Positions 1 through 9,707 of a stretch of 64,000 bases of DNA are shown here, piece by piece. The stretch is taken from the NCBI RefSeq assembly GCF_018614055.1, contig NZ_JAGGPB010000043.1, forward strand, positions 62,001 to 126,000, given 5' to 3'. The stretch comes from Streptomyces sp. ISL-98 (lineage in GTDB: Bacteria; Actinomycetota; Actinomycetes; Streptomycetales; Streptomycetaceae). The translations under genes and the position numbers were made by a program. How positions within the stretch are numbered: position 1 is the stretch's first letter; each line of letters starts with the position of its first letter. The notes under the pieces are model-generated. The model searched no databases. It was not told where the DNA came from and saw only the letters and a program-made list of their open reading frames with translations.

Positions 1-1299
1 AGCGTCGGCACCCGGTCAGCGCTCGTACTGATAGACCTCGACCGCTTCCGGGCGGTCAATGACACGCTCGGCCATCTGGCCGGCGACCGGCTGCTGCTCC
101 AGATAGCGGACAGGCTGCGGCTGGCCCTGCCGCGCGGGGCGGAGGCTGCGCGGCTCGGCGGCGACGAGTTCGCGGTTCTGCTCCCGAAGGCCGACTCCAC
201 GACCAGTGCGCAGCGCGTCGCCCGGCATCTCGTGGCCGAACTGTCGTCGCCGCTCGACCTGGACGGTCTGACGCTCGTCCTGGAGGCCAGCGCGGGCGTC
301 GCCGTTTTCCCCGACCACGCGCTCGACGCGGAGGGACTGCTGCGGCGCGCAGACGTGGCGATGTATCAGGCCAAGCGCGACCGTACGGGCGTAGAGGTCT
401 ACGAATCCAAGCGGGACAGCAACACCCCCGACAGGCTCGGCCTGTTGGGCGACCTCCGGCGGGCGCTGGACGCGAGCGAGGTCGAGCTCCACTACCAGCC
501 GAAGGTCCGGTTCGACGGGCAGGTCGCCGGCCTCGAAGCCCTGGTCCGGTGGGTGCACCCGGAGCGGGGACGGGTCCCCCCGGACGAATTCATCGCCATC
601 GCGGAGTCGTCGGGGCTGATGCCGCATCTGACGGAGTACGTCCTGGAGACGGCGCTGGCGCAGGTCGCGCGGTGGCGGGCGCAGGGGCTGAACGTTCCGG
701 TCGCGGTGAATGTCTCGCCGCGCGACGTCCACACGCCGGGGTTCGCGGGCGCGGTCGCGGCGCGGCTCGCCCGGCACGGTGTGCCTGCGGGGTCCTTGCA
801 GCTGGAAATAACGGAACACGTGCTGCTGGAGGACCCCCAGCGCGCGGCGGACACGCTGGCCGGGCTGACCGGGCACGGCGTGAAGATGTCCCTGGACGAC
901 TTCGGTACGGGGTACTCGTCCCTGGTCCACCTCCGTCGGCTCCCGGTGAGCGAGCTGAAAATCGACCGCTCCTTCGTGGCGAGGCTGGCGGTCGACAACG
1001 AGGACGCCGAGATCGTCCGCTGCACGGTCGACCTGGCCCACTCGCTCGGCCTGCTGGTGGTGGCGGAGGGCGTCGAGGACGACGAGACGTGGGAGCGGCT
1101 GAGGGACCTGCGCTGCGATGCGGTGCAGGGGTGGCTGGTGGCGGCCGCGATGCCGCCGGACGAGGCGACGGCGTGGCTGCTGGCCCGGGGCGAGAACGGC
1201 TGGCACCGCCAGGTCGACCTGGACCGCGTAGCCGCCGCAGCAGCCCTGGAGGAAGCAAAGCGCCCGTCCCCGTCCCCTTCCGGCCAGCCCGTGAAGTAA
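1..1299 (+). CDS. rmdB: GGDEF-EAL cyclic-di-GMP protein, 5' truncated by window edge
   Basis: The reading frame is open from base 1, so the N-terminus lies outside the window; 432 codons are visible. A GGDEF domain comes first with an intact RLGGDEF signature near residue 55. The EAL domain follows with EALVRW, VAVNVSP, an LEITEH glutamate, LDDFGTGYSS, the LKIDRSF lysine and VVAEGVE, i.e. the metal- and substrate-binding residues of an active phosphodiesterase. The protein should hydrolyse c-di-GMP, which controls development in Streptomyces; the GGDEF half may make c-di-GMP or sense GTP. From memory, S. coelicolor rmdB lies just upstream of gatC, so the symbol is a context-based call. Membrane segments expected in RmdB would be in the missing part. 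Confidence 0.85.
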   Translation, partial: SVGTRSALVLIDLDRFRAVNDTLGHLAGDRLLLQIADRLRLALPRGAEAARLGGDEFAVLLPKADSTTSAQRVARHLVAELSSPLDLDGLTLVLEASAGVAVFPDHALDAEGLLRRADVAMYQAKRDRTGVEVYESKRDSNTPDRLGLLGDLRRALDASEVELHYQPKVRFDGQVAGLEALVRWVHPERGRVPPDEFIAIAESSGLMPHLTEYVLETALAQVARWRAQGLNVPVAVNVSPRDVHTPGFAGAVAARLARHGVPAGSLQLEITEHVLLEDPQRAADTLAGLTGHGVKMSLDDFGTGYSSLVHLRRLPVSELKIDRSFVARLAVDNEDAEIVRCTVDLAHSLGLLVVAEGVEDDETWERLRDLRCDAVQGWLVAAAMPPDEATAWLLARGENGWHRQVDLDRVAAAAALEEAKRPSPSPSGQPVK

Positions 1300-1497
1300 C
1301 CACCCGCGACGGGGTCGCACCCGGAAGGCCGGCGCCCCGGCCCCGTCGCCGGCGCATCTCCCGCTCCGGTGCAGGCACCGCCGGACCGCGCTCGCGAACC
1401 GCTCGCCCGGGCGCGCAGAGAATCCGTTTCGTGGGGAAGGGGCCGCGCCCCATAGGATTGGGCCAAAACCCACACACTCACCCCTGAGGATCGCTGC

Positions 1498-1794
1498 ATG
1501 CCTGGCATCACGCGCGAGGAGGTCGCCCACCTCGCACGGCTGGCGCGTCTGGAGCTGAAGGGCGAAGAGCTCGATCACTTCGCCGGTCAGCTCGACGACA
1601 TCATCGGCGCGGTCGCCCGCGTCTCCGAGGTCGCCGACCAAGACGTACCGCCGACCTCCCACCCGCTGCCGCTGACCAACGTCATGCGCGCGGACGAGGT
1701 CCGTCCGTCGCTCACCCCGGAGCAGGCCCTCTCCGGTGCCCCCGCCCAGGAGCAGCAGCGTTTCAAGGTGCCGCAGATCCTGGGGGAGGACTAA
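1498..1794 (+). CDS. gatC: Asp-tRNA(Asn)/Glu-tRNA(Gln) amidotransferase subunit GatC
   Basis: A 98-aa protein, the usual GatC length, opening with the family signature ITREEVAHLARLARL and ending in the FKVPQIL tail. GatC is the small subunit that wraps around GatA and stabilises GatCAB, which amidates Glu-tRNA(Gln) or Asp-tRNA(Asn). It starts an operon: gatA follows after 6 bp. The ATG is preceded by a CTGAGGA ribosome site. The 198-bp upstream gap holds a TAGGAT hexamer (1453-1458) that could be the -10 element; I found no convincing -35. Confidence 0.95.
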   Translation: MPGITREEVAHLARLARLELKGEELDHFAGQLDDIIGAVARVSEVADQDVPPTSHPLPLTNVMRADEVRPSLTPEQALSGAPAQEQQRFKVPQILGED

Positions 1795-1800
1795 ACAGTC

Positions 1801-3303
1801 ATGACGGACAACAGCAACATCATCAAGCTCACCGCCGCCGAGACCGCCGCGAAGATCGCTTCCGGTGAGCTCACGGCCGTCGAGGTCACCGAGGCCCACC
1901 TGGCCCGGATCGAGGCCGTCGACGAGAAGGTGCACGCCTTCCTGCACGTGGACAGGGACGGGGCGCTCGCCCAGGCCCGCGCCGTGGACGCCAAGAAGGC
2001 GAACGGCGAGAAGCTCGGCCCGCTGGCCGGTGTCCCGCTCGCGCTCAAGGACATCTTCACCACCGAGGGCATCCCGACCACCGTCGGGTCGAAGATCCTC
2101 GAAGGCTGGATCCCGCCGTACGACGCCACGCTGACCAAGAAGCTCAAGGCAGCCGACGTCGTCATCCTCGGCAAGACCAACATGGACGAGTTCGCCATGG
2201 GGTCGTCGACGGAGAACTCCGCGTTCGGGCCGACCGGCAACCCCTGGGACCTGACCAAGATCCCCGGTGGCTCCGGCGGCGGCTCGTCCGCCGCACTCGC
2301 TTCGTACGAGGCGCCCCTCGCCATCGGCACGGACACCGGCGGCTCCATCCGCCAGCCCGCCGCCGTCACCGGCACCGTCGGCGTCAAGCCGACCTACGGC
2401 GCGGTCTCCCGCTTCGGCATGGTCGCGTTCTCCAGCAGCCTCGACCAGGGCGGCCCCTGCGCCCGTACGGTCCTGGACGCCGCCCTCCTCCACGAGGTCA
2501 TCGCCGGGCACGACCCGCTCGACTCGACCTCCATCGACGCCCCGGTCCCGCCGGTCGTCGAGGCGGCGAGGAACGGCTCCGTCGCAGGCATGCGCGTCGG
2601 CGTCGTCAAGCAGTTCCGCGGTGAGGGCTACCAGGCCGGTGTCCTCCAGCGCTTCGACGAGTCCGTCGAACTGATGCGGGAACTCGGCGCCGAGATCGTC
2701 GAGCTGGACTGCCCGTCCTTCGACCTCGCCCTCTCGGCGTACTACCTGATCGCCCCCTCGGAGTGCTCCTCCAACCTGGCCCGCTTCGACGCCATGCGGT
2801 ACGGCCTGCGAGTCGGCGACGACGGCACGAAGTCCGCCGAGGAGGTCACTGCCCTCACCCGCCAGGCCGGTTTCGGCGACGAGGTAAAGCGCCGCATCAT
2901 CCTCGGTACGTACGCACTCAGCTCCGGCTACTACGACGCGTACTACGGCTCGGCCCAGAAGGTCCGTACGCTCATCACCCAGGACTTCGATAAGGCGTTC
3001 GAGAAGGTCGACGTGATCGTTTCGCCGACCACGCCCACCACCGCCTTCCCGATCGGCGAGCGCGCCGACGACCCGATGGCGATGTACCTCGCCGACCTGT
3101 GCACGATCCCGACCAACCTGGCCGGCAATGCCGCCATGTCGCTGCCCTGCGGCCTGGCGCCCGAGGACGGCATGCCGGTCGGTCTGCAGATCATCGCCCC
3201 GGCCATGAAGGACGACCGTCTTTACAAGGTCGGCGCTGCCGTCGAGGCCGCCTTCGTGGAAAAGTGGGGCCACCCGCTGCTCGAGGAGGCACCGTCGCTG
3301 TGA
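1801..3303 (+). CDS. gatA: Asp-tRNA(Asn)/Glu-tRNA(Gln) amidotransferase subunit GatA
   Basis: A 500-aa amidase-signature enzyme, the glutaminase subunit of GatCAB; it releases ammonia from glutamine and channels it to GatB. The Ser-cisSer-Lys triad is visible as K83 (LALKDIF), S158 (PGGSGGG) and S182 (TGGSIRQP), with the 24-residue Ser-Ser spacing normal for the family. The YLIAPSECSSNLARFD segment is typical of bacterial GatA. It lies 6 bp after gatC, and its TGA overlaps the GTG start of the next small gene by 3 bases (GTGA), so translation is probably coupled. Confidence 0.96.
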   Translation: MTDNSNIIKLTAAETAAKIASGELTAVEVTEAHLARIEAVDEKVHAFLHVDRDGALAQARAVDAKKANGEKLGPLAGVPLALKDIFTTEGIPTTVGSKILEGWIPPYDATLTKKLKAADVVILGKTNMDEFAMGSSTENSAFGPTGNPWDLTKIPGGSGGGSSAALASYEAPLAIGTDTGGSIRQPAAVTGTVGVKPTYGAVSRFGMVAFSSSLDQGGPCARTVLDAALLHEVIAGHDPLDSTSIDAPVPPVVEAARNGSVAGMRVGVVKQFRGEGYQAGVLQRFDESVELMRELGAEIVELDCPSFDLALSAYYLIAPSECSSNLARFDAMRYGLRVGDDGTKSAEEVTALTRQAGFGDEVKRRIILGTYALSSGYYDAYYGSAQKVRTLITQDFDKAFEKVDVIVSPTTPTTAFPIGERADDPMAMYLADLCTIPTNLAGNAAMSLPCGLAPEDGMPVGLQIIAPAMKDDRLYKVGAAVEAAFVEKWGHPLLEEAPSL

Positions 3304-3539
3304 GTGCAATCAACAAGGCCAAGGGCTTCAAGAAGTCCAAGACCGGTACGTATCTGTCGATCGGCACCACCGCCTTCGGAGCGATCAGCGTGTTCAAGCA
3401 GGCCAAGAAGGCCCGCCACGAACACGACACGCTCCGACTGGTCGACGCCGTCGTCTCCGCTGCCGCCATCGCCACCGGCATCGCTCTGCTCTACCGCGAG
3501 CTGAAGCGCCTCGGCGACGACGACGTCCTGCTGGGCTGA
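3300..3539 (+). CDS. Conserved small protein between gatA and gatB
   Basis: A 79-aa product starting at a GTG that overlaps the gatA stop (GTGA), with GAGGAG about 9 bases upstream. The N-terminal third is lysine-rich (NKAKGFKKSKTG). A hydrophobic stretch follows (LVDAVVSAAAIATGIALLY, about residues 46-65) and probably forms one membrane helix or an amphipathic segment, then a charged tail. I do not recognise a characterised family. A gene of this kind sits between gatA and gatB in other Streptomyces as far as I recall, so it is likely real. Its position suggests co-expression with GatCAB, not necessarily a role in it. Confidence 0.72.
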   Translation: MSAINKAKGFKKSKTGTYLSIGTTAFGAISVFKQAKKARHEHDTLRLVDAVVSAAAIATGIALLYRELKRLGDDDVLLG

Positions 3540-3555
3540 GAGGGAAAGTTTCACC

Positions 3556-5064
3556 GTGACCGTCACTGAACTTGTGCCGTACGAGGACGCCCTCGCGGCC
3601 TACGACCCCGTCATGGGCCTCGAGGTCCACGTCGAGCTCGGCACAAAGACGAAGATGTTCTGCGGCTGCTCCACGGAGCTCAAGCAGGACGCCAACAGCC
3701 AGACCTGCCCCACCTGTCTGGGGCTGCCCGGCTCGCTCCCGGTCGTCAACGCGATCGGCGTCGAGTCGGCCATCAAGATCGGCCTCGCGCTCAACTGCGA
3801 GATCGCCGAGTGGTGCCGCTTCGCACGGAAGAACTACTTCTATCCGGACATGCCGAAGAACTTCCAGACCTCCCAGTACGACGAGCCGATCGCCTTCAAC
3901 GGCTATCTGGACGTCCAGCTGGAGGACGGCGAAGTCTTCCGCGTGCAGATCGAGCGCGCCCACATGGAGGAGGACACCGGCAAGTCGTTGCACGTCGGCG
4001 GCGCGACCGGCCGTATCCACGGCGCGTCCCACTCCCTCCTGGACTACAACCGCGCCGGTATCCCGCTCATCGAGATCGTCACCAAGCCGATCGAGGGCGC
4101 GGGCGTGCGTGCTCCGGAGGTCGCGAAGGCGTACGTCGCCGAGCTCCGCGAGCTCATCAGGGCGCTCGACGTCTCCGAGGCGCGCATGGAGCAGGGCCAG
4201 ATGCGCTGCGACGTGAACCTCTCCCTGCGGCCGCACGGCCGTGAGGAGTTCGGTACGCGCTCCGAGACGAAGAACGTCAACTCGCTGCGCTCGGTGGAGC
4301 GTGCGGCCCGCTTCGAGATCCAGCGGCACGCAGCGGTCCTCAACTCCGGCGGCACGATCGTCCAGGAGACCCGCCACTTCCACGAGGACGACGGCTCCAC
4401 CACGGCCGGCCGCATCAAGGACAACGCCGAGGACTACCGGTACTTCCCGGAGCCGGACCTGGTACCGGTGGCCCCGTCCCGCGAGTGGGTCGAGGAGCTC
4501 CGCAAGGGCCTCCCCGAGCTGCCGCGCGTACGCCGCAACCGGCTGCGCGAGGAGTGGGGGATCAGCGAGCACGACATGCAGTCGATGCTCAACGCCGGCG
4601 CGGTCGACCTGATCGCCGCCACGATCGACGCGGGCGCGGGCGCGGCTTCGGCGCGCAAGTGGTGGATGGGCGAGCTGGCCCGTAACGCCAACGAGGCGGG
4701 CACCGACCTCGCGTCGCTGCCGATCACGCCGGAGCAGGTGGCCCGCGTCACCGCGCTGGTCGCTTCCGGCGATCTGAACGACAAGCTGGCCCGCCAGGTC
4801 ATCGAGGGCGTCCTCGCAGGCGAGGGCGGTCCCGACGAGGTCGTCGAGAAGCGCGGCCTGAAGGTCGTTTCGGACGAGGGCGCGCTGGGCACGGCGGTCG
4901 ACGAGGCCATCGCAGCCAACGCCGCGATCGCCGACAAGATCCGCAGTGGCAAGGTCGCGGCGGCGGGCGCGCTGGTCGGAGCGGTCATGAAGGCCACCCG
5001 AGGCCAGGCGGACGCGGCACGCGTGCGCGAATTGATCCTGGAGAAGCTGGGCGTCGAGGGCTGA
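3556..5064 (+). CDS. gatB: Asp-tRNA(Asn)/Glu-tRNA(Gln) amidotransferase subunit GatB
   Basis: A 502-aa protein with the GatB cradle domain (GLEVHVELGTKTKMFC near residue 22, then the zinc-ligand cysteines of FCGC and CPTC, followed by GLPG) and the C-terminal YqeY-like tRNA-binding domain (about residues 330-500). GatB activates the misacylated tRNA with ATP and transfers ammonia delivered by GatA. The start is GTG. It is the last gene of the operon and is followed 16 bp later by a strong intrinsic terminator. Confidence 0.96.
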   Translation: MTVTELVPYEDALAAYDPVMGLEVHVELGTKTKMFCGCSTELKQDANSQTCPTCLGLPGSLPVVNAIGVESAIKIGLALNCEIAEWCRFARKNYFYPDMPKNFQTSQYDEPIAFNGYLDVQLEDGEVFRVQIERAHMEEDTGKSLHVGGATGRIHGASHSLLDYNRAGIPLIEIVTKPIEGAGVRAPEVAKAYVAELRELIRALDVSEARMEQGQMRCDVNLSLRPHGREEFGTRSETKNVNSLRSVERAARFEIQRHAAVLNSGGTIVQETRHFHEDDGSTTAGRIKDNAEDYRYFPEPDLVPVAPSREWVEELRKGLPELPRVRRNRLREEWGISEHDMQSMLNAGAVDLIAATIDAGAGAASARKWWMGELARNANEAGTDLASLPITPEQVARVTALVASGDLNDKLARQVIEGVLAGEGGPDEVVEKRGLKVVSDEGALGTAVDEAIAANAAIADKIRSGKVAAAGALVGAVMKATRGQADAARVRELILEKLGVEG

Positions 5065-5079
5065 CCGCCCGATACGCCG

Positions 5080-5119
5080 AAGGGCGGCGCACCGGTCCCT
5101 GGACCGGTGCGCCGCCCTT
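5080..5119 (+). terminator. Terminator of the gat operon
   Basis: Perfect 19-bp inverted repeat (arms 5080-5098 and 5101-5119) with almost no spacer, ending in CCCTTT. It begins 16 bp after the gatB stop codon, so it is the natural 3' end of the operon. Confidence 0.85.
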
Positions 5120-5241
5120 TGCGGTTCTTGGACTCTTGTGACGGGCTCTTGGATGTTTGCCGCGCCGCTGTCCTTGTGACTTCCCGGCGCCATCTGGCCT
5201 CGTTAGCTTCCCGGCGGTAACGCCTGACTCGGGAGGATCAC

Positions 5242-7338
5242 TTGGCCACTGACATTTCACGGCGCCGCCTGTTCGCGCTCGGCGGGGGCGCGCTCGGCGC
5301 GGCAGCGGCGGGTTCGCTGCTGCCGCCGTCGCTCCAGGCCGCGCTCGCCGCCGAACCGGCGTCCGGCGGGCTGCGTGCCGTCAAGCACGTGGTCGTCCTG
5401 ATGCAGGAGAACCGTTCCTTCGACCACTACTTCGGCGCCCTGCGCGGCGTACGCGGCTTCAGCGACAGGAACGCCGTAGAACTGCCCTCGGGGAAGCCGG
5501 TCTTCGAGCAGCCCGGGCCGCTCCGCACCGTCCTGCCCTTCCCGGTGCGGGACGCCGCCGAGGCGCAGAAGAAGGACCTCCAGTACATCGGCGACCTCGA
5601 CCACTCGTGGGGCGGCGGCGCCAAGGCCTGGAACCAGGGCTGGATGAACGGCTGGGTGTCCGCCAAGACGGCCGCCACCATGGCCTACTACGACCGCCGC
5701 GACCTGCCCCTGCATTACGAGCTCGCAGACACCTTCACCATCTGCGACGCCTATCACTCCTCCGTCCATACGTCGACGAGCCCCAACCGGAACCATCTGT
5801 GGAGCGGCTGGACCGGCTTCGAGGCGGACGGCAGCCGGGCCGTCACCAATGCCGCGTACGCCGAGGGCACGCACCCCGGCTACCCGTGGCCGACGTACGC
5901 CGAGCGGCTGGAGAGCGCGGGCCGCAGCTGGAAGACGTACCAGGAGTGGGAGAACTTCACCGACAACAACATCGAGTTCTTCACCAGCTTCAAGAAGATC
6001 GCCCGCAAGGCGCTCGCGAAGGCCCCCGGCGGCTTCACCTACATGGAGGCCTTCTACGCCAAGGTCCGCGACACCACCGATGCCGCCGAGCGTGAGCGGC
6101 TGCTCGCGGCGCTGGAGGAGGGCGTGGCCACGCTGACCACGGAGGAGCGCTCGCTCTTCGAGCGCGGGCTGCGGCGCGGCGAGACGGGTAGTCTCGCCGA
6201 CCAGTTCCGGGCGGACGTCGCCGCGGGCGAGCTGCCCGAGGTGTCGTACCTGGTGCCTTCGGCGGTCGACTCCGAGCACCCCGGCTCGTCCTCGCCGATC
6301 GCCAGCGCCTCGCTCGTCTACAAGGTGCTGGACGCGCTCGCCTCGCACCCCGACGTGTGGCGGCACACCGTCGTCCTGATCAATTACGACGAGAACGACG
6401 GCTTCTTCGATCACGTACCGCCGCCCGTTCCGCCCGCCGACAACACCGACGAGCGCTGGCAGGGCAAGCCGGTCGGGCTCGGCATCCGCGTCCCGATGCT
6501 CGTGGTCTCGCCGTGGACCGTGGGCGGCTACGTCTGCTCCGAGGTCTTCGACCACACGTCCGTCGTCCGCTTCCTGGAGGAGTGGACGGGCGTGCGCGAG
6601 CCCAACATTACGGAGTGGAGGCGCACGGTCACGGGCGATCTGACCTCGGCGTTCGACTTCAGGCGCGGCCGGGCGCTGCCCGACGTGGAGCAGCCGGGCG
6701 CGATACCCCCGTTCACCGGGCGCTGGCGGCCGGTCCCGCCGCTGGAGCAGCACATGCCCGTACAGGAGGAGGGGACGCGGCCCGCGCGCCCGCTGCCGTA
6801 TCAGCCGGACGCTCACGGAAAGGTGGAGGGCGGCGTATTCAAGGTCGCGCTCAGTAATACGGGGCGTGCGAGCGCACACTTCGCGCTGTATCCGTACGCC
6901 GCGGAGTTCGCCGTGCCGCAGCACCGGGATGTAAGGGGCAAGGCGCAGTGGCAGGTGCCCCTTACCGGGGACTCCTACCGCTTCACGATCACCGGGCCGA
7001 ACGGCTTCCGCCGCGAGTTCGCCGGTACGAAGACGGGCGCAGCCGAGGTCTCCTCGTACCTCGACGCACGCGACCGTGACCTGCACCTCACCCTCACCAA
7101 CCGGGGCACGACGCCTCTCACCTTCACGGTGCGGACGCTGGCGTACGCCGAGGAGGCCGACATCGAGGGCCCGCCCCGCGAGGTCACGGTGAAGCCGGGC
7201 CGCAGCCGCACCGTGGTGCACTCCGCCGCCGACGCGCACGGCTGGTACGACCTCGCGATCACCGTTTCGGGTGACGCCGCGTTCCACCGGCGCCTCATGG
7301 GGCACGTAGAGAATGGGCGCGCGAGCGTCTCCGGCTGA
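5242..7338 (+). CDS. Tat-exported phosphocholine-type phospholipase C
   Basis: A 698-aa protein with a twin-arginine signal (SRRRLFALGGGALG, cleavage probably near AALAAEPA). The acid phosphatase/phospholipase C domain has the metal-binding VVLMQENRSFDHYFG, the TSPNRNHLWSG loop and NYDENDGFFDH. Two small beta-sandwich domains typical of bacterial PLC follow (about residues 510-690). It should hydrolyse phosphatidylcholine or sphingomyelin outside the cell, releasing phosphorylated head groups. The start is TTG, chosen because GGGAGGA lies 4-10 bases upstream and it opens directly into the Tat signal. It appears monocistronic. Confidence 0.92.
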   Translation: MATDISRRRLFALGGGALGAAAAGSLLPPSLQAALAAEPASGGLRAVKHVVVLMQENRSFDHYFGALRGVRGFSDRNAVELPSGKPVFEQPGPLRTVLPFPVRDAAEAQKKDLQYIGDLDHSWGGGAKAWNQGWMNGWVSAKTAATMAYYDRRDLPLHYELADTFTICDAYHSSVHTSTSPNRNHLWSGWTGFEADGSRAVTNAAYAEGTHPGYPWPTYAERLESAGRSWKTYQEWENFTDNNIEFFTSFKKIARKALAKAPGGFTYMEAFYAKVRDTTDAAERERLLAALEEGVATLTTEERSLFERGLRRGETGSLADQFRADVAAGELPEVSYLVPSAVDSEHPGSSSPIASASLVYKVLDALASHPDVWRHTVVLINYDENDGFFDHVPPPVPPADNTDERWQGKPVGLGIRVPMLVVSPWTVGGYVCSEVFDHTSVVRFLEEWTGVREPNITEWRRTVTGDLTSAFDFRRGRALPDVEQPGAIPPFTGRWRPVPPLEQHMPVQEEGTRPARPLPYQPDAHGKVEGGVFKVALSNTGRASAHFALYPYAAEFAVPQHRDVRGKAQWQVPLTGDSYRFTITGPNGFRREFAGTKTGAAEVSSYLDARDRDLHLTLTNRGTTPLTFTVRTLAYAEEADIEGPPREVTVKPGRSRTVVHSAADAHGWYDLAITVSGDAAFHRRLMGHVENGRASVSG

Positions 7339-7481
7339 TATGTCCCGCGCTGCCTGTGAGTAAGCGCACGAAACGGACAAAGGATCACGTTTGGCTGTCA
7401 GAGTGGACCGAGCGTAGGTCATGAGTTCTTTGCGGGCTGTTCCCGTGTAAAGATCCACGAACCCTTCAGGGAGCAAGTCCG

Positions 7482-9692
7482 TTGGCACGAATCGCACAGT
7501 GGTGCGTCGCGCACCGTCTCGCCGCAATCCTGCTCTGGCTGCTCGCGCTCGGCACAGTCGCCGGCGCCGCCGGAATCGCAGGATCCTCCTACTCGAACGA
7601 CTACGAGGTACCCGGCACCGAGTCCGGACGGGCCACAGCCCTCCTCGACGCCGGGTTCGACGACCGGGGCGGCGACAGCAACACCGTCGTCTGGCACACG
7701 GCAGGACGTACCACCGTGCAGGCCGCCGGAGTCGAGCAGCGGATGACGCAGACGCTCGACGACATCGCCGACCTCCCCGGCATCGCCACCGTCACCAGCC
7801 CGTACGAGCGCCAGGGCGCCGGGCAGATCAGCGCCGACGGACACACCGCCTACGCCACCGTCACCTTCGACGCGCAGGCCGACGACATCCCCCAGCCGCA
7901 GGCCCAGGCGCTGGTCGACACCGCGAAGAAGGCGGAGACCGACAAGCTCCAGGTGGAGCTCGGCGGCACCGCCGTCGCCTCCACCGAGGCCTCCAGCGCG
8001 CACCTCAGCGAGGTCGTAGGGGTGGTCGTCGCGGCCGTCGTACTCTTCCTCGCCTTCGGCTCGCTCGCCGCCAGCCTGCTGCCCATAGCGACCGCCCTGG
8101 TCAGCGTCGGCACGGCGTACGCGGGCATCGTGCTGCTCGGCCACGTCATGACGGTCGCCGACTTCGCGCCGATGCTCGGCATGCTGATAGGACTCGGCGT
8201 CGGCATCGACTACGCGCTGTTCATCGTCACCCGCCACCGCAAGGGACTGCGCCGAGGTCTCTCCGTCCCCGAAGCGGCGGCCAATGCGGTCGCCACGACA
8301 GGACGCGCCGTCGTCTTCGCGGGCGCCACCGTCTGTATCGCCCTGCTCGGCATGCTGATACTGCAGCTGTCGTTCCTCAACGGCGTCGCGATCGCCGCCT
8401 CGCTCATCGTCGTCCTCACCGTCGCCGCATCGGTGACCCTGCTGCCCGCCCTGCTCTCCCTCATCGGCATGAAGGCCCTCAGCCGCCGCGAGCGCAGGCA
8501 CCTCGCCGAGCACGGACCGCAGCCCGAGCTGCCCACCGGCTTCGCCGCCCGCTGGTCCGCCTTCGTCGAGCGCCACCCCAAGCTGCTGGGCGCCGTCGCG
8601 GCCGTCGTGATGCTGGTCCTCGCGCTGCCCATGCTCTCGCTCCACCTGGGCACGTCCGACCAGGGCAACAACCCGGCCACCACGACGACCCGCTCGGCGT
8701 ACGACCTGCTCGCCGACGGGTTCGGCCCCGGCAGCAACGGCCCGCTGACCCTCGTCGCCAAAGTCGACGGGGCCGACGACAAGGCCGCCATGAACGCCCT
8801 CGGGGACAGCCTGGGCTCGGCCGAGGGCGTCGCCTCCGTCGGCCCGGTGACGTACAACAGCGGCGGCGACACGGCCGTCCTCTCCGTCGTACCCGAGACA
8901 TCGCCGCAGGCGCAGGACACCAGCGACCTGGTCGACCGTCTCCGCGAGAGCGTCCTGCCCCAGGCCGAACAGGGCACGTCCCTGGACGTCTACGTCGGCG
9001 GGGTCACCGCGAGCTACGACGATTTCGCCGAGATCATAGTCGGGAAGCTGCCGCTCTTCGTCGGCGTCGTCATCGCGCTCGGCTGCGCCCTGCTGCTGCT
9101 CGCCTTCCGAAGCGTCGGCATCCCGCTGAAGGCGGCGCTGATGAACGTGCTCGCCGTCGCCTCCTCCTTCGGAATCGTCGTCGCGATCTTCCAGTGGGGG
9201 TGGGGCAGCGAGCTGCTCGGACTCGGCAGCGCCGGCCCGATCGAGCCATTCCTGCCAGTGATCATGGTCTCGGTCCTCTTCGGCCTCTCCATGGACTACC
9301 AGGTCTTCCTGGTCAGCCGGATGTACGAGGAGTGGCTCGAAACCGGCGACAACCGGCGGGCCGTACGGGTCGGCCTGGCCGAGACCAGCCGCGTGATCAA
9401 CTCCGCCGCGGTGATCATGATCGCGGTCTTCCTGGCCTTCGTACTGAGCGGCGACCGCGTCATCGCGATGTTCGGCATCGCACTGGCGTCCGCCGTCGCG
9501 CTGGACGCATTTGTCCTCCGTACGCTCCTGGTGCCCGCCCTGATGCACATGCTGGGCGGGGCGAACTGGTGGCTGCCGCGCAGCCTCGACCGGTGGCTGC
9601 CGCGGATCAGCATCGAACCGCCCGAGTGCCGTCCTGCCCATGAAAAGATTCCGGGACAGCGCGCGAGCGAACAGGAAGAGCTCGTGCAATAG
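7482..9692 (+). CDS. MMPL-family RND-type transporter
   Basis: A 736-aa integral membrane protein with the duplicated RND/MMPL layout: one N-terminal helix, an extracytoplasmic loop (about residues 35-180), five or six helices, then the same again. The paired TM4/TM10 motifs LGVGIDYALFIVTRHR and FGLSMDYQVFLVSRMYEEW carry the Asp-Tyr pairs used for proton relay. Actinobacterial MMPL proteins export lipids, siderophores or drugs; the substrate here cannot be read from sequence. The start is TTG. The stop lies 15 bp before the next gene, so the two may be co-transcribed. No TetR or MarR partner is adjacent. Confidence 0.92.
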   Translation: MARIAQWCVAHRLAAILLWLLALGTVAGAAGIAGSSYSNDYEVPGTESGRATALLDAGFDDRGGDSNTVVWHTAGRTTVQAAGVEQRMTQTLDDIADLPGIATVTSPYERQGAGQISADGHTAYATVTFDAQADDIPQPQAQALVDTAKKAETDKLQVELGGTAVASTEASSAHLSEVVGVVVAAVVLFLAFGSLAASLLPIATALVSVGTAYAGIVLLGHVMTVADFAPMLGMLIGLGVGIDYALFIVTRHRKGLRRGLSVPEAAANAVATTGRAVVFAGATVCIALLGMLILQLSFLNGVAIAASLIVVLTVAASVTLLPALLSLIGMKALSRRERRHLAEHGPQPELPTGFAARWSAFVERHPKLLGAVAAVVMLVLALPMLSLHLGTSDQGNNPATTTTRSAYDLLADGFGPGSNGPLTLVAKVDGADDKAAMNALGDSLGSAEGVASVGPVTYNSGGDTAVLSVVPETSPQAQDTSDLVDRLRESVLPQAEQGTSLDVYVGGVTASYDDFAEIIVGKLPLFVGVVIALGCALLLLAFRSVGIPLKAALMNVLAVASSFGIVVAIFQWGWGSELLGLGSAGPIEPFLPVIMVSVLFGLSMDYQVFLVSRMYEEWLETGDNRRAVRVGLAETSRVINSAAVIMIAVFLAFVLSGDRVIAMFGIALASAVALDAFVLRTLLVPALMHMLGGANWWLPRSLDRWLPRISIEPPECRPAHEKIPGQRASEQEELVQ

Positions 9693-9707
9693 CCGTCGAG
9701 GAGCAGG

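Noticed and set aside
16..3309. Very long minus-strand open frame (over 1000 codons) opposite rmdB and gatCA
   Set aside because: Composition is Arg/Gly/Asp/Val-rich as expected for an antisense shadow in G+C-rich DNA; it covers well-supported genes and has no domains.
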